Under the pieces are notes generated by a model. That model ran no database searches. It worked only from the letters and a program-made list of their open reading frames with translations, and had not been told where the DNA came from. 6,640 nucleotides of DNA from Burkholderiales bacterium (lineage in GTDB: Bacteria > Pseudomonadota > Gammaproteobacteria > Burkholderiales > Burkholderiaceae_C): contig CANHOE010000151.1 in NCBI GenBank assembly GCA_947462175.1, positions 1 to 6,640 of the forward strand, written 5' to 3'. The translations under genes were made by a program, and so were the position numbers. This document shows, in pieces, positions 1-5,630 of this stretch. Numbering within the stretch: the stretch's first letter is position 1; each line of letters begins with the position of its first letter.

Positions 1-882
1 CTGTATCGCAGCGAGTTCCTTTTCATGAACCGCGCCGGCGAATTGCCCGGAGAAGACGAGCAGTTCGAGGCCTATCGCGCGGTGGTGCAGGCGATGAACG
101 GCATGCCGGTCACGATCCGCACGGTCGATGTCGGTGCCGACAAGCCACTGGACCGCATGTCGATCAATGAGCTGCGGCACGAGCATGCGCTGAACCCGGC
201 GCTGGGCTTGCGCGCGATCCGCTGGAGCCTGTCGGAGCCCGCCATGTTCCGCCAGCAGATCCGGGCCATCCTGCGTGCCAGCGCCTTCGGCAAGGTCAAA
301 CTGCTGGTACCGATGCTGGCGCATGTCGGTGAAGCGAGGCAGACCCTGGAGGCGGTTGCGCGGGCCAAGCAGCAACTGATCGACGCGGGTAAGCCTTTCA
401 CCGACGTCGAAGTCGGCGCGATGATCGAAGTCCCGGCCGCGGCGCTGGTGCTGCCCAGTCTGCTGAAGCTGTTTGATTTCGTGTCGCTGGGCACCAACGA
501 CCTGATCCAGTACACGCTGGCGATCGACCGTGGCGACGAATCGGTGGCGCACCTCTACGACCCCTGGCATCCGGCGGTGCTGCAGCTGATTGAAAGCGTG
601 ATCCGTCAGGCCCGCAAGGCCGGCAAGGCTGTCAGCGTGTGCGGCGAAATGGCGGGCGACGCCGCCTTCACCGAGGTGCTGCTGGCGATGGGCCTGCGCA
701 GTTTCTCGATGCACCCGTCGCAGATCGCGTCGGTCAAGCAAATCATCCTGCGCGCCAACAGCAAGCGTCTTCTGCCCTTGATCGAGGGTGCCTTCCGCTC
801 CGACGATGTGTGGGTGGGCTGTGAGCGTCTGCGCGCAGCGGCCGCCGGTCGCCCCCTGCCCGAACTGCAGCCGGCGGCCTGA
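1..882 (+). CDS. ptsI: PTS enzyme I (phosphoenolpyruvate-protein phosphotransferase), 5'-truncated by window edge
   Basis: Enzyme I takes phosphate from PEP onto its own histidine and passes it to HPr in the cytoplasm. Only the C-terminal PEP-binding barrel is present: 293 residues in frame 1, open at the left edge, against about 575 for E. coli EI. The N-terminal phospho-histidine domain lies outside. Visible active-site motifs are YRSEFLFM at residues 2-9 (Arg matching E. coli R296), IRTVDVGADK (R332 equivalent), MIEVPAA (E431), SLGTNDLIQYTLAIDRGD (D455 and R465), and VCGEMAGD with the catalytic Cys at residue 214 (bases 640-642). The reading frame is unbroken and ends with a plain TGA, with no fused EIIA or other domain in view. 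The family call is firm. Standard ptsI is preferred over ptsP (EI-Ntr) because of its overall resemblance to betaproteobacterial EI, but the GAF domain that marks PtsP would be upstream and cannot be checked. The stop lies 4 bp from the convergent ubiH stop. Confidence 0.95.
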   Translation: MYRSEFLFMNRAGELPGEDEQFEAYRAVVQAMNGMPVTIRTVDVGADKPLDRMSINELRHEHALNPALGLRAIRWSLSEPAMFRQQIRAILRASAFGKVKLLVPMLAHVGEARQTLEAVARAKQQLIDAGKPFTDVEVGAMIEVPAAALVLPSLLKLFDFVSLGTNDLIQYTLAIDRGDESVAHLYDPWHPAVLQLIESVIRQARKAGKAVSVCGEMAGDAAFTEVLLAMGLRSFSMHPSQIASVKQIILRANSKRLLPLIEGAFRSDDVWVGCERLRAAAAGRPLPELQPAA

Positions 883-886
883 AGCG

Positions 887-2149
887 TCAGCGCCGCCCGT
901 ACATCATCTGCCTCGTCAGCGCCGATTTCAGCGGCGAGACCGCCTGCAAGGCCGTCAGACCCAGGCCGCGGGCCGTACTGGCGCCTGGAAACTGCCAGGT
1001 GAAGCTGCGCGCCAGGAAATCGGTCGCGCCGATCGTCGCCCAGCGATCGGGCGCGCGCTGTCGATTCAGCCGGCGCAGCGCCTGATCCACGTCGTTTGAA
1101 CGTGCCAGGGTCTGCACCAGCACGAAGGCATCGCGCAGCCCGAGATTCAAGCCCTGCCCCGCCACTGGATGCAGCGTTTGCGCGGCGTTGCCGATGCGCA
1201 CGATGCGACCGTCCGAGTCGCTGGTCAGGCTGCGCTCGGCGTTCAGGCCCAGCGGGAAGCGTTTCAGTGAACTCACACGGGTGATGCGGCCGACTTCGGC
1301 TGGAAAGATCGTGTTCAGCACGCAACAGCGTTGGTCGCCGTTCAGCTCAGCCACCGGGTCGTCGGCGCCGTCGACACACCACACCAGCGCGGCGCGGCCC
1401 GGACCCAGCGGCAGCAGCGCGGCCGGGCCGTGGTGGGTGAAGCGTTCGTAGGCAACGCCGTCTCGAGCGCCGTCGAGCGTCACCTGGCCGACCCAGGCCA
1501 CCTGGCCGTAGTCACGGGTGATGGCCTTGCGCGCCTGTTCGGCAAAGACGCCACCTTCGGCAATCACCGCCAGATCAAAGGTCTCGGCGATGTCTGCGTC
1601 CACTTCCACACCGCCCGAGTTCAGCGATTTCAGTGATCGCACCGGCGTGGAGAAACGGCTGACCAGCCGCTGCGGTTCGGCCTGGGTTGCGTGCATCCAC
1701 GCCTGTTGCAGGGCCGACGTGACGCTGCCGTACGACAACACCGCACCCAGCATGGTCACGCCACTGTCCGACGCACGAATGCGCACCTGCGGTTCATCGA
1801 ACGAGCGGCCGAGCCATCCGCCAACGAGACCGCCGACCAGCCCCACCAGCGACGGCGCTTGTTGCGAGACATGCACCTCTGTGATCGCTTGTGCCGCCTC
1901 GTCGCGCCAGGCGCCCAGGCGTTGGAGCAGCTGCACGCTGCCCAGCGACAGGGCCAGCGTGCGCGGGTCGCCCGACACATCGGCGTCGATGGCTCGGGTG
2001 TCGAACAGGTTGATCTGTGCCAGCGGCAGCGCACGCGCCGCCTGCACAGCGAGTGACAGACCCACCGGCCCGGCGCCGACGACAGCCAGTCTCAGCGGAC
2101 GGGCGAGCACCGATGGGGGAGAGCGGAGGACAGGTTGGCGGGAAGTCAC
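887..2149 (-). CDS. ubiH: UbiH-type FAD-dependent 2-polyprenyl-6-methoxyphenol hydroxylase
   Basis: Flavoprotein monooxygenase of the UbiH/UbiF/COQ6 family, which hydroxylates the aromatic ring during aerobic ubiquinone synthesis. The protein is 420 residues, slightly longer than the usual 390 or so. An N-terminal Rossmann motif VVGAGPVGLSLA (residues 23-34) binds FAD. GDPRTLALS at 60-68 matches the conserved segment after the first domain. GNAAQTLHPVAGQGLNLGLR at 320-339 is the second FAD motif. Its GNAAQTLHP form is typical of UbiH, whereas UbiF and UbiI usually have GDAAHxxxP, so UbiH is favoured; the exact ring position is inferred. The start is a GTG at 2149 with a weak upstream GAAAG; a GTG at 2110 would leave only 9 residues before the Rossmann fold and is a real alternative. 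It lies 72 bp downstream of pepP on the same strand, the classic pepP-ubiH pairing, so co-transcription is likely. An odd Gly/Val/Leu-rich stretch occupies residues 102-114. Confidence 0.93.
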   Translation of the reverse strand: MTSRQPVLRSPPSVLARPLRLAVVGAGPVGLSLAVQAARALPLAQINLFDTRAIDADVSGDPRTLALSLGSVQLLQRLGAWRDEAAQAITEVHVSQQAPSLVGLVGGLVGGWLGRSFDEPQVRIRASDSGVTMLGAVLSYGSVTSALQQAWMHATQAEPQRLVSRFSTPVRSLKSLNSGGVEVDADIAETFDLAVIAEGGVFAEQARKAITRDYGQVAWVGQVTLDGARDGVAYERFTHHGPAALLPLGPGRAALVWCVDGADDPVAELNGDQRCCVLNTIFPAEVGRITRVSSLKRFPLGLNAERSLTSDSDGRIVRIGNAAQTLHPVAGQGLNLGLRDAFVLVQTLARSNDVDQALRRLNRQRAPDRWATIGATDFLARSFTWQFPGASTARGLGLTALQAVSPLKSALTRQMMYGRR

Positions 2150-2160
2150 GTCGCTTTCAA

Positions 2161-2220
2161 AGGCAGTCGCGCGGGAGGCGCATCGTAGTGCGGTTGAGAA
2201 CCCCTTCGGATCGCCTGCCT
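2161..2220 (-). repeat. imperfect inverted repeat filling the pepP-ubiH spacer
   Basis: Arms AGGCAGTCG (2161-2169) and CGCCTGCCT (2212-2220) are reverse complements with one mismatch and enclose 42 bases. In the minus-strand transcript this would bracket nearly the whole 72-base spacer, with one arm touching the pepP stop codon (2222-2224) and the other 11 bases before the ubiH GTG. No U-run follows, so it is not a standard terminator. A weak intercistronic stem is possible, but chance is not excluded. Confidence 0.25.
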
Positions 2221-2221
2221 C

Positions 2222-3607
2222 TCAGCCGCGCATCCACGCCTCGATTTCGTCCGGATCCACCGGCACGCCGCGGGTGATCAGTTCGCAGCCCAGCTCGGTC
2301 ACGATCACGTCGTCTTCCACGCGGATGCCGATGTTCCAGTAGCACTCGGGCACATCTGGCGCCGGGCGCACGTACAGGCCGGGCTCCAGCGTCACCACCA
2401 TGCCCGGCCTCAGCACCCGCGACGGCCGCTTGACCACCGTGCCGCCCAGGCCGTCGGGCTGTTCGATCGCCGCTTCGCCCAGCGACAGGTATTCGCCGAC
2501 GTCATGCACATCGCGCCCCAGCCAGTGGCCGGTGCCGTGCATGTAGAAGGCGCGGTAGGCCGCGTTGGCGATCACATCGTCGACCGTGCCATGCACGTCA
2601 TGCGACAGCAAGCCGAGCTCGAGCAAACCCTCCGCCAGAACGCCCACGGCCGCATGGTGGGCATCGCGCTGGCGCTGGCCAGGCTGCGTGGCATCGATCG
2701 CGGCCTGCTGAGCAGCCAGCACCAGTTCGTAGATTGCTCGCTGCGGCCCGCTGAAACAGCCACTGGCCGGGAAGGTGCGGGTGATGTCGCTGGCGTAGCC
2801 GTCGAGTTCACAGCCCGCGTCGATCAAGCACAACTCGTCGGGCAGCAGCCGTGCGTGGCCGGCCGGGTGGTGCAGCACGCAGGCGTTGGCACCCGCGGCC
2901 ACGATGCTCTGGTAGGCGGGGCCTTGCGTACCGTGGCGGCGAAATTCATGCAGCAACTCCGCTTCGATTTCATACTCATGCACCGCCGACGCGCCCTGCC
3001 GGAAGCGCTGCGCGCAGTAGCGCATGGCGCGTCGGTGCGCACCAGCCGAGATCGACGCTGCGCGTCGCATCGTCGCGAGCTCGCCGGCGTCTTTGATGAG
3101 CCGCATCTCGGCGATCAGCGGGTGCAGGTCGCGGCACTGCGTCGGGCACTCCACCCCGCGGCGCTCTTGAGCCCGCAGCGATGCGAGCCAGCCCTCGACC
3201 TGGCCGGACAACTCGGGATATCGACCGAACGGGAACCAGACCGTGCCCTGTCCCGCCAGCAGCGCAGGCATTGCGTCGGCCACGCTGTCGATCGGCAGCG
3301 CCGCATCGACGCCCAGCACTTCCGGTGCTGCCTCGGTGCCGAGCCGGTCTCCGTGCCAAACCGCGTTCTCCGGGTCCGCGGGACGGCAGAACAAGGTGCT
3401 GCGCCCGTCGCTGTTCAGCACCAGCCACGCCTGCGGCTCGTCGAAGCCGGTCAGGTGATGGAAGTGGCTGTCGTGGCGGTAAGGATGTTCGCTGTCCGCA
3501 TTGCGCGTGCGTTCCGGCGCGGTGGGCAGTACCGCCACACCGCCGCCCGCCGCGCGCAACCGTTCGGCCAGCTGAGCGCGGCGCGCAGCGAAGATGCTGT
3601 AACTCAT
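2222..3607 (-). CDS. pepP: Xaa-Pro aminopeptidase (aminopeptidase P, M24B metallopeptidase)
   Basis: Cytoplasmic dimetal peptidase that removes the N-terminal residue from peptides whose second residue is proline. From the chosen start it has 461 residues, close to the 441 of E. coli PepP. An N-terminal aminopeptidase-P domain (about 1-170, including HLTGFDEPQAWLVL) is followed by the pita-bread catalytic domain. All five metal ligands are present: D263 and D274 in LIDAGCELDGYASDITRTFP, H361 in HGTGHWLGRDVHDVG, E408 in TLEPGLYV, and E431 in GIRVEDD. H368, matching the E. coli active-site H361, is also there. The start at 3607 (MSYSIFAARR) fits where family members begin. An in-frame ATG at 3679 would add 24 basic residues unlike the family and also lacks a Shine-Dalgarno. 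No ribosome site precedes 3607 either, but a -10-like box ends 6 bases before it, so the mRNA may be leaderless. It is the first gene of a pepP-ubiH unit and is divergent from dmeF. Confidence 0.95.
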   Translation of the reverse strand: MSYSIFAARRAQLAERLRAAGGGVAVLPTAPERTRNADSEHPYRHDSHFHHLTGFDEPQAWLVLNSDGRSTLFCRPADPENAVWHGDRLGTEAAPEVLGVDAALPIDSVADAMPALLAGQGTVWFPFGRYPELSGQVEGWLASLRAQERRGVECPTQCRDLHPLIAEMRLIKDAGELATMRRAASISAGAHRRAMRYCAQRFRQGASAVHEYEIEAELLHEFRRHGTQGPAYQSIVAAGANACVLHHPAGHARLLPDELCLIDAGCELDGYASDITRTFPASGCFSGPQRAIYELVLAAQQAAIDATQPGQRQRDAHHAAVGVLAEGLLELGLLSHDVHGTVDDVIANAAYRAFYMHGTGHWLGRDVHDVGEYLSLGEAAIEQPDGLGGTVVKRPSRVLRPGMVVTLEPGLYVRPAPDVPECYWNIGIRVEDDVIVTELGCELITRGVPVDPDEIEAWMRG

Positions 3608-3613
3608 CAGCCC

Positions 3614-3641
3614 ACTATAGCCACGGCGGGATTGCTGTCCC
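3614..3641 (-). promoter_or_regulatory. candidate pepP promoter with leaderless geometry
   Basis: On the minus strand, TATAGT (3619 down to 3614) matches the sigma-70 -10 consensus at 5 of 6 positions. GGGACA (3641 down to 3636) gives 4 of 6 for a -35, with a 16-base spacer. Six bases separate the -10 box from the pepP ATG, so transcription would begin at or next to the A of the start codon. A short inverted repeat, CGGGA/TCCCG (3627-3631 and 3638-3642), overlaps the -35 and spacer and may be chance. The call rests on consensus matching only. Confidence 0.4.
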
Positions 3642-3696
3642 GTCCGAAGCCTGCGACGCTGTGTCACCGGGATGGACATCTCGCGCCGTCGGCTCG

Positions 3697-3725
3697 TTTA
3701 CGCTCGACACTGTGCGCTGAATCAT
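3697..3725 (+). promoter_or_regulatory. weak candidate dmeF promoter
   Basis: TTTACG (3697-3702, 4 of 6 to TTGACA) and AATCAT (3720-3725, 4 of 6 to TATAAT) are separated by 17 bases. Transcription would start near 3732, leaving a leader of about 34 bases before the ATG at 3766. I found no clear metal-regulator operator in the 158-bp pepP-dmeF spacer. Both boxes are weak, so this is only the best of several poor candidates. Confidence 0.22.
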
Positions 3726-3765
3726 TCTTCGCGCTGTGATCCGGTCAACTGCCCGCCCCAAGCCC

Positions 3766-4821
3766 ATGAACACCCACACACACGACCTCAGCCCCTGGCA
3801 GCACAGCCATGTGTTTGACAGCGGCAACCGCCGTGGCGAAGCCCGCACCCGCGCCGTGCTGGCGGTGACGCTGATCACGATGGTGGCCGAGATCGCTGGC
3901 GGCTGGCTGACCGGTTCGATGGCCCTGCTGGCCGATGGCTGGCACATGGGAACGCATGCACTGGCGCTGGGCGTGGCCACGGTGGCCTACGCGTTGGCAC
4001 GGCGCCACGCACGCGACACCCGCTATGCCTTCGGTACCTGGAAGATCGAGGTCTTGGGCGGCTTTGCCAGTGCACTCGTGCTGGCGATCGTGGCGGTGGG
4101 CATCGCCTTCGAGTCGGCACTGCGGCTGTGGCACGGTGCGCCCATCGACGCGGCCACCGCGCTGTGGGTGGCTGGCATCGGCTTGGCGGTCAATCTGGTG
4201 TCGGCATGGCTGCTGCATGGCGCAGATGACGCGCCGCATGACCACGGCCATGCCGCGCACGACCATGCACGCGGCCACGCGCATGAACATTCACATCATG
4301 ACCACCACTCGGCACCCCATGCGCATTCTGACCACCCCGTCGCCACCGCCGACGGTGGCCACGACCTGAACCTGCGCGCTGCCTATGTGCACGTGCTGGC
4401 CGATGCGCTGACCTCGGTGCTGGCGATCCTCGCGCTCGCGGCGGCCTTGTGGCTGGGTTGGCAGTGGCTCGATCCCTTGGTCGGTGTCCTGGGGGCGGTA
4501 GTCATCGGGGTGTGGTCTGTCGGGCTGCTGCGCCAGACCGCTGCGGTGCTGCTTGACCGGGAGATGGACCACCCGCTGGTCGACCAGATCCGCACCGCCC
4601 TCGAGTCCGATGGCGATGCCCGGGTGGCCGACCTGCATCTGTGGCGCGTGGGCCGCCAGCAGTACGCGGCCATTGCCAGCATCGTTGCCGATGTCCCGCG
4701 GCCGTCAGCCGAGTACCGCGCGCGCCTGGCCGTCTATCCGGCCCTGGTGCACCTGTCGCTGGAGGTCAACCAGTGTCCGCAGGCAGCTCAGGCTTCGGCG
4801 GCTCTCAGCGCTTCCCACTGA
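3766..4821 (+). CDS. dmeF: cation diffusion facilitator, DmeF-type Co/Ni/Zn efflux transporter
   Basis: Inner-membrane CDF antiporter expected to export divalent metals from the cytoplasm. It has 351 residues. A His-containing N-terminus (HTHDLSPWQHSHVF, 4-17) precedes six predicted membrane segments near 30-49, 51-78, 97-116, 131-150, 206-230 and 234-255, then a cytoplasmic tail ending near residue 340. The metal-site motifs are D57-GW-H60-xxx-H64 in helix 2 and H209-xxx-D213 in helix 5. The loop between helices 4 and 5 is histidine-rich, with 15 His in residues 158-190. The LLADGWHMGTHA and AYVHVLADALTSVLAI segments resemble DmeF more than ZitB or CzcD as I recall them; the metal preference is inferred. 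ATG 3766 is preferred because MNTHTHDLSPWQH matches family N-termini. A GTG at 3736 would add ten residues, and neither start has a Shine-Dalgarno. No dmeR/rcnR-like regulator is adjacent. The last 34 bases overlap murU tail to tail. Confidence 0.9.
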   Translation: MNTHTHDLSPWQHSHVFDSGNRRGEARTRAVLAVTLITMVAEIAGGWLTGSMALLADGWHMGTHALALGVATVAYALARRHARDTRYAFGTWKIEVLGGFASALVLAIVAVGIAFESALRLWHGAPIDAATALWVAGIGLAVNLVSAWLLHGADDAPHDHGHAAHDHARGHAHEHSHHDHHSAPHAHSDHPVATADGGHDLNLRAAYVHVLADALTSVLAILALAAALWLGWQWLDPLVGVLGAVVIGVWSVGLLRQTAAVLLDREMDHPLVDQIRTALESDGDARVADLHLWRVGRQQYAAIASIVADVPRPSAEYRARLAVYPALVHLSLEVNQCPQAAQASAALSASH

Positions 4822-5510
4822 GCCGGCGTGCCGACGTTTTCCCACGGTCCTCGGTAGACCTCAGCCGTCACGCGCTGAGCCCGCATCGCCGCAAACAACA
4901 GCGGACCGAGCGCGGCCCGACTGCCGGGCGCGATGCCGTCGAACAGCGACGCGCGGCAAAGCGCGATGTTCGCGTAGGTCCAACGTTGTCCGTCGGGCCC
5001 CACGCCATCGGCCAGGCCCACCCCGTCGGCGGACAAGCCGAAATCACCGTGTGGGTGGTACGGCGGGTTCGGCACCAGCCACAGGTGGGCGAGCCGATCG
5101 CTGGTGGCGAAACGCTGCGCCTGCGCGGCGTCGAAGCGAAAGCCCGGAATGTAGATGTCGCCTGACACGACCCAGAAGCAGTCGCCATCGGCCGAATCCG
5201 GCGCACCGCGCAGCAGCGGCAGCGCGGTCGCAATGCCGCCTGCGGTTTCGAGCGCACCGCCGTGGTCGCGGCCTTCCTGCGAGTAGCACAGCGACAAACC
5301 GAAACGCGCACCATCGCCCAGCGTGTCGACGATCTGATCTTCCAGCCAGGCGGTGTTGACGACCACCTCACGTGTGCCGTCACGTGCCAGCGCGTGGAGG
5401 TGCCATTCAATCAGCGGTTTGCCGCGCACCGGCAGCAAGGGCTTCGGCGTGACATCGGTCAGCGGGCGCATGCGCTCGCCGCGGCCGGCCGCCAGCACGA
5501 TGGCTTTCAT
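4788..5510 (-). CDS. murU: N-acetylmuramate alpha-1-phosphate uridylyltransferase (MurU-like nucleotidyltransferase)
   Basis: Sugar-1-phosphate nucleotidyltransferase that, in Pseudomonas-type cell-wall recycling, makes UDP-MurNAc from MurNAc-1-phosphate and UTP, bypassing de novo MurA/MurB synthesis. It has 240 residues. The N-terminal signature MKAIVLAAGRGERMRPLT (1-18) with PKPLLPV (22-28) binds the nucleotide. LETAGGI (87-93) and VVSGDIYI, with the likely metal-binding D118, follow; GPWENVGTPAQWEAL near the end matches the family C-terminus. A small RDHGG insert (81-85) precedes LETAGGI. The start at 5510 fits homologues. A GTG at 5570 would add 20 unrelated residues. No good ribosome site precedes 5510, but a possible 18-codon upstream frame ends in TGATG over the start. 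The kinase partner amgK, often adjacent in related genomes, is not in the window. Other NTP-transferases (hexose-1-phosphate guanylyl- or thymidylyltransferases) share the fold, so the substrate is inferred from sequence style. Confidence 0.87.
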   Translation of the reverse strand: MKAIVLAAGRGERMRPLTDVTPKPLLPVRGKPLIEWHLHALARDGTREVVVNTAWLEDQIVDTLGDGARFGLSLCYSQEGRDHGGALETAGGIATALPLLRGAPDSADGDCFWVVSGDIYIPGFRFDAAQAQRFATSDRLAHLWLVPNPPYHPHGDFGLSADGVGLADGVGPDGQRWTYANIALCRASLFDGIAPGSRAALGPLLFAAMRAQRVTAEVYRGPWENVGTPAQWEALRAAEA

Positions 5511-5565
5511 CAGGGAGCGCTCGATGGGCTGCTGTCGAGGGCAGCAATGGAGGTCAGGCACGACA

Positions 5566-5594
5566 TTCACCCAATTATCGAGGCCTCCTAGAAT
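5566..5594 (+). promoter_or_regulatory. probable tkt promoter
   Basis: TTCACC (5566-5571, 4 of 6 to TTGACA) and TAGAAT (5589-5594, 5 of 6 to TATAAT) are separated by 17 bases, the optimal sigma-70 spacing. The expected start near 5601 gives a leader of about 30 bases to the tkt ATG. The -10 box lies wholly within a perfect palindrome. This is the best promoter candidate in the window. Confidence 0.5.
5574..5579 (-). promoter_or_regulatory. possible murU -10 box
   Basis: On the minus strand the sequence reads GATAAT, 5 of 6 to the -10 consensus, which would give a leader of roughly 55-60 bases before the murU ATG. No good -35 lies 16-18 bases upstream. It falls within the spacer of the proposed tkt promoter, so the two promoters could interfere. 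Confidence 0.25.
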
Positions 5595-5619
5595 CTAGGG
5601 TTTCTATCGACCGCCTCCT
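5577..5619 (+). repeat. imperfect direct repeat in the tkt promoter and leader
   Basis: ATCGAGGCCTCCT (5577-5589) recurs as ATCGACCGCCTCCT (5606-5619), differing by a one-base insertion and one substitution, with starts 29 bases apart. One copy straddles the start of the -10 box and the other lies in the leader just before the ribosome site. It could be a tandem regulator site or a small duplication. Confidence 0.3.
5587..5599. promoter_or_regulatory. perfect 13-bp palindrome over the tkt -10 box (candidate operator)
   Basis: CCTAGA and TCTAGG are exact reverse complements around a single central A, forming CCTAGAATCTAGG. The whole TAGAAT -10 hexamer is inside it. A dimeric repressor bound here would block RNA polymerase. 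The arms do not extend: the flanking T/G pair is at best a wobble. I recognise no named regulator motif. Confidence 0.4.
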
Positions 5620-5620
5620 C

Positions 5621-5625
5621 AGGGA
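5621..5625 (+). promoter_or_regulatory. tkt ribosome binding site
   Basis: AGGGA lies 5 bases before ATG 5631. It is the only clear Shine-Dalgarno next to a start in this window and supports that start. Confidence 0.6.
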
Positions 5626-5630
5626 CCCGC

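Noticed and set aside
606..1325. 239-residue minus-strand frame spanning the ptsI-ubiH junction
   Set aside because: It overlaps two well-supported genes in other frames and is an Arg/Ala/Gly-rich shadow.
1518..2342. 274-residue plus-strand frame opposite ubiH and the pepP end
   Set aside because: It crosses the ubiH-pepP spacer and has Ser/Arg/Thr-rich shadow composition; the minus-strand genes are clearly real.
3627..3642. CGGGA-N6-TCCCG hairpin in the pepP-dmeF spacer as a terminator or operator
   Set aside because: Arms of five bases in GC-rich DNA are expected by chance and there is no T-run.
3608..3679. N-terminal extension of PepP from the ATG at 3679
   Set aside because: The added 24 residues are basic and unlike family N-termini, no ribosome site precedes the ATG, and the -10-like box lies downstream of it.
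2504..3739. 411-residue open frame on the plus strand through pepP
   Set aside because: It is antisense to a complete PepP with all metal ligands. The long frame is explained by high GC with few stop codons; Arg/Ala/Gln-rich composition and no motifs.
4216..4362. Repetitive CAT/CAC-rich DNA in dmeF as a tandem repeat
   Set aside because: The repetition comes from clustered histidine codons in the transporter loop; there is no regular unit length.
5511..5570. N-terminal extension of MurU from the GTG at 5570
   Set aside because: MurU-like proteins begin at MKAxxLAAG; the extra 20 residues show no family resemblance, and the AGGAGG upstream is 13 bases away, longer than usual.
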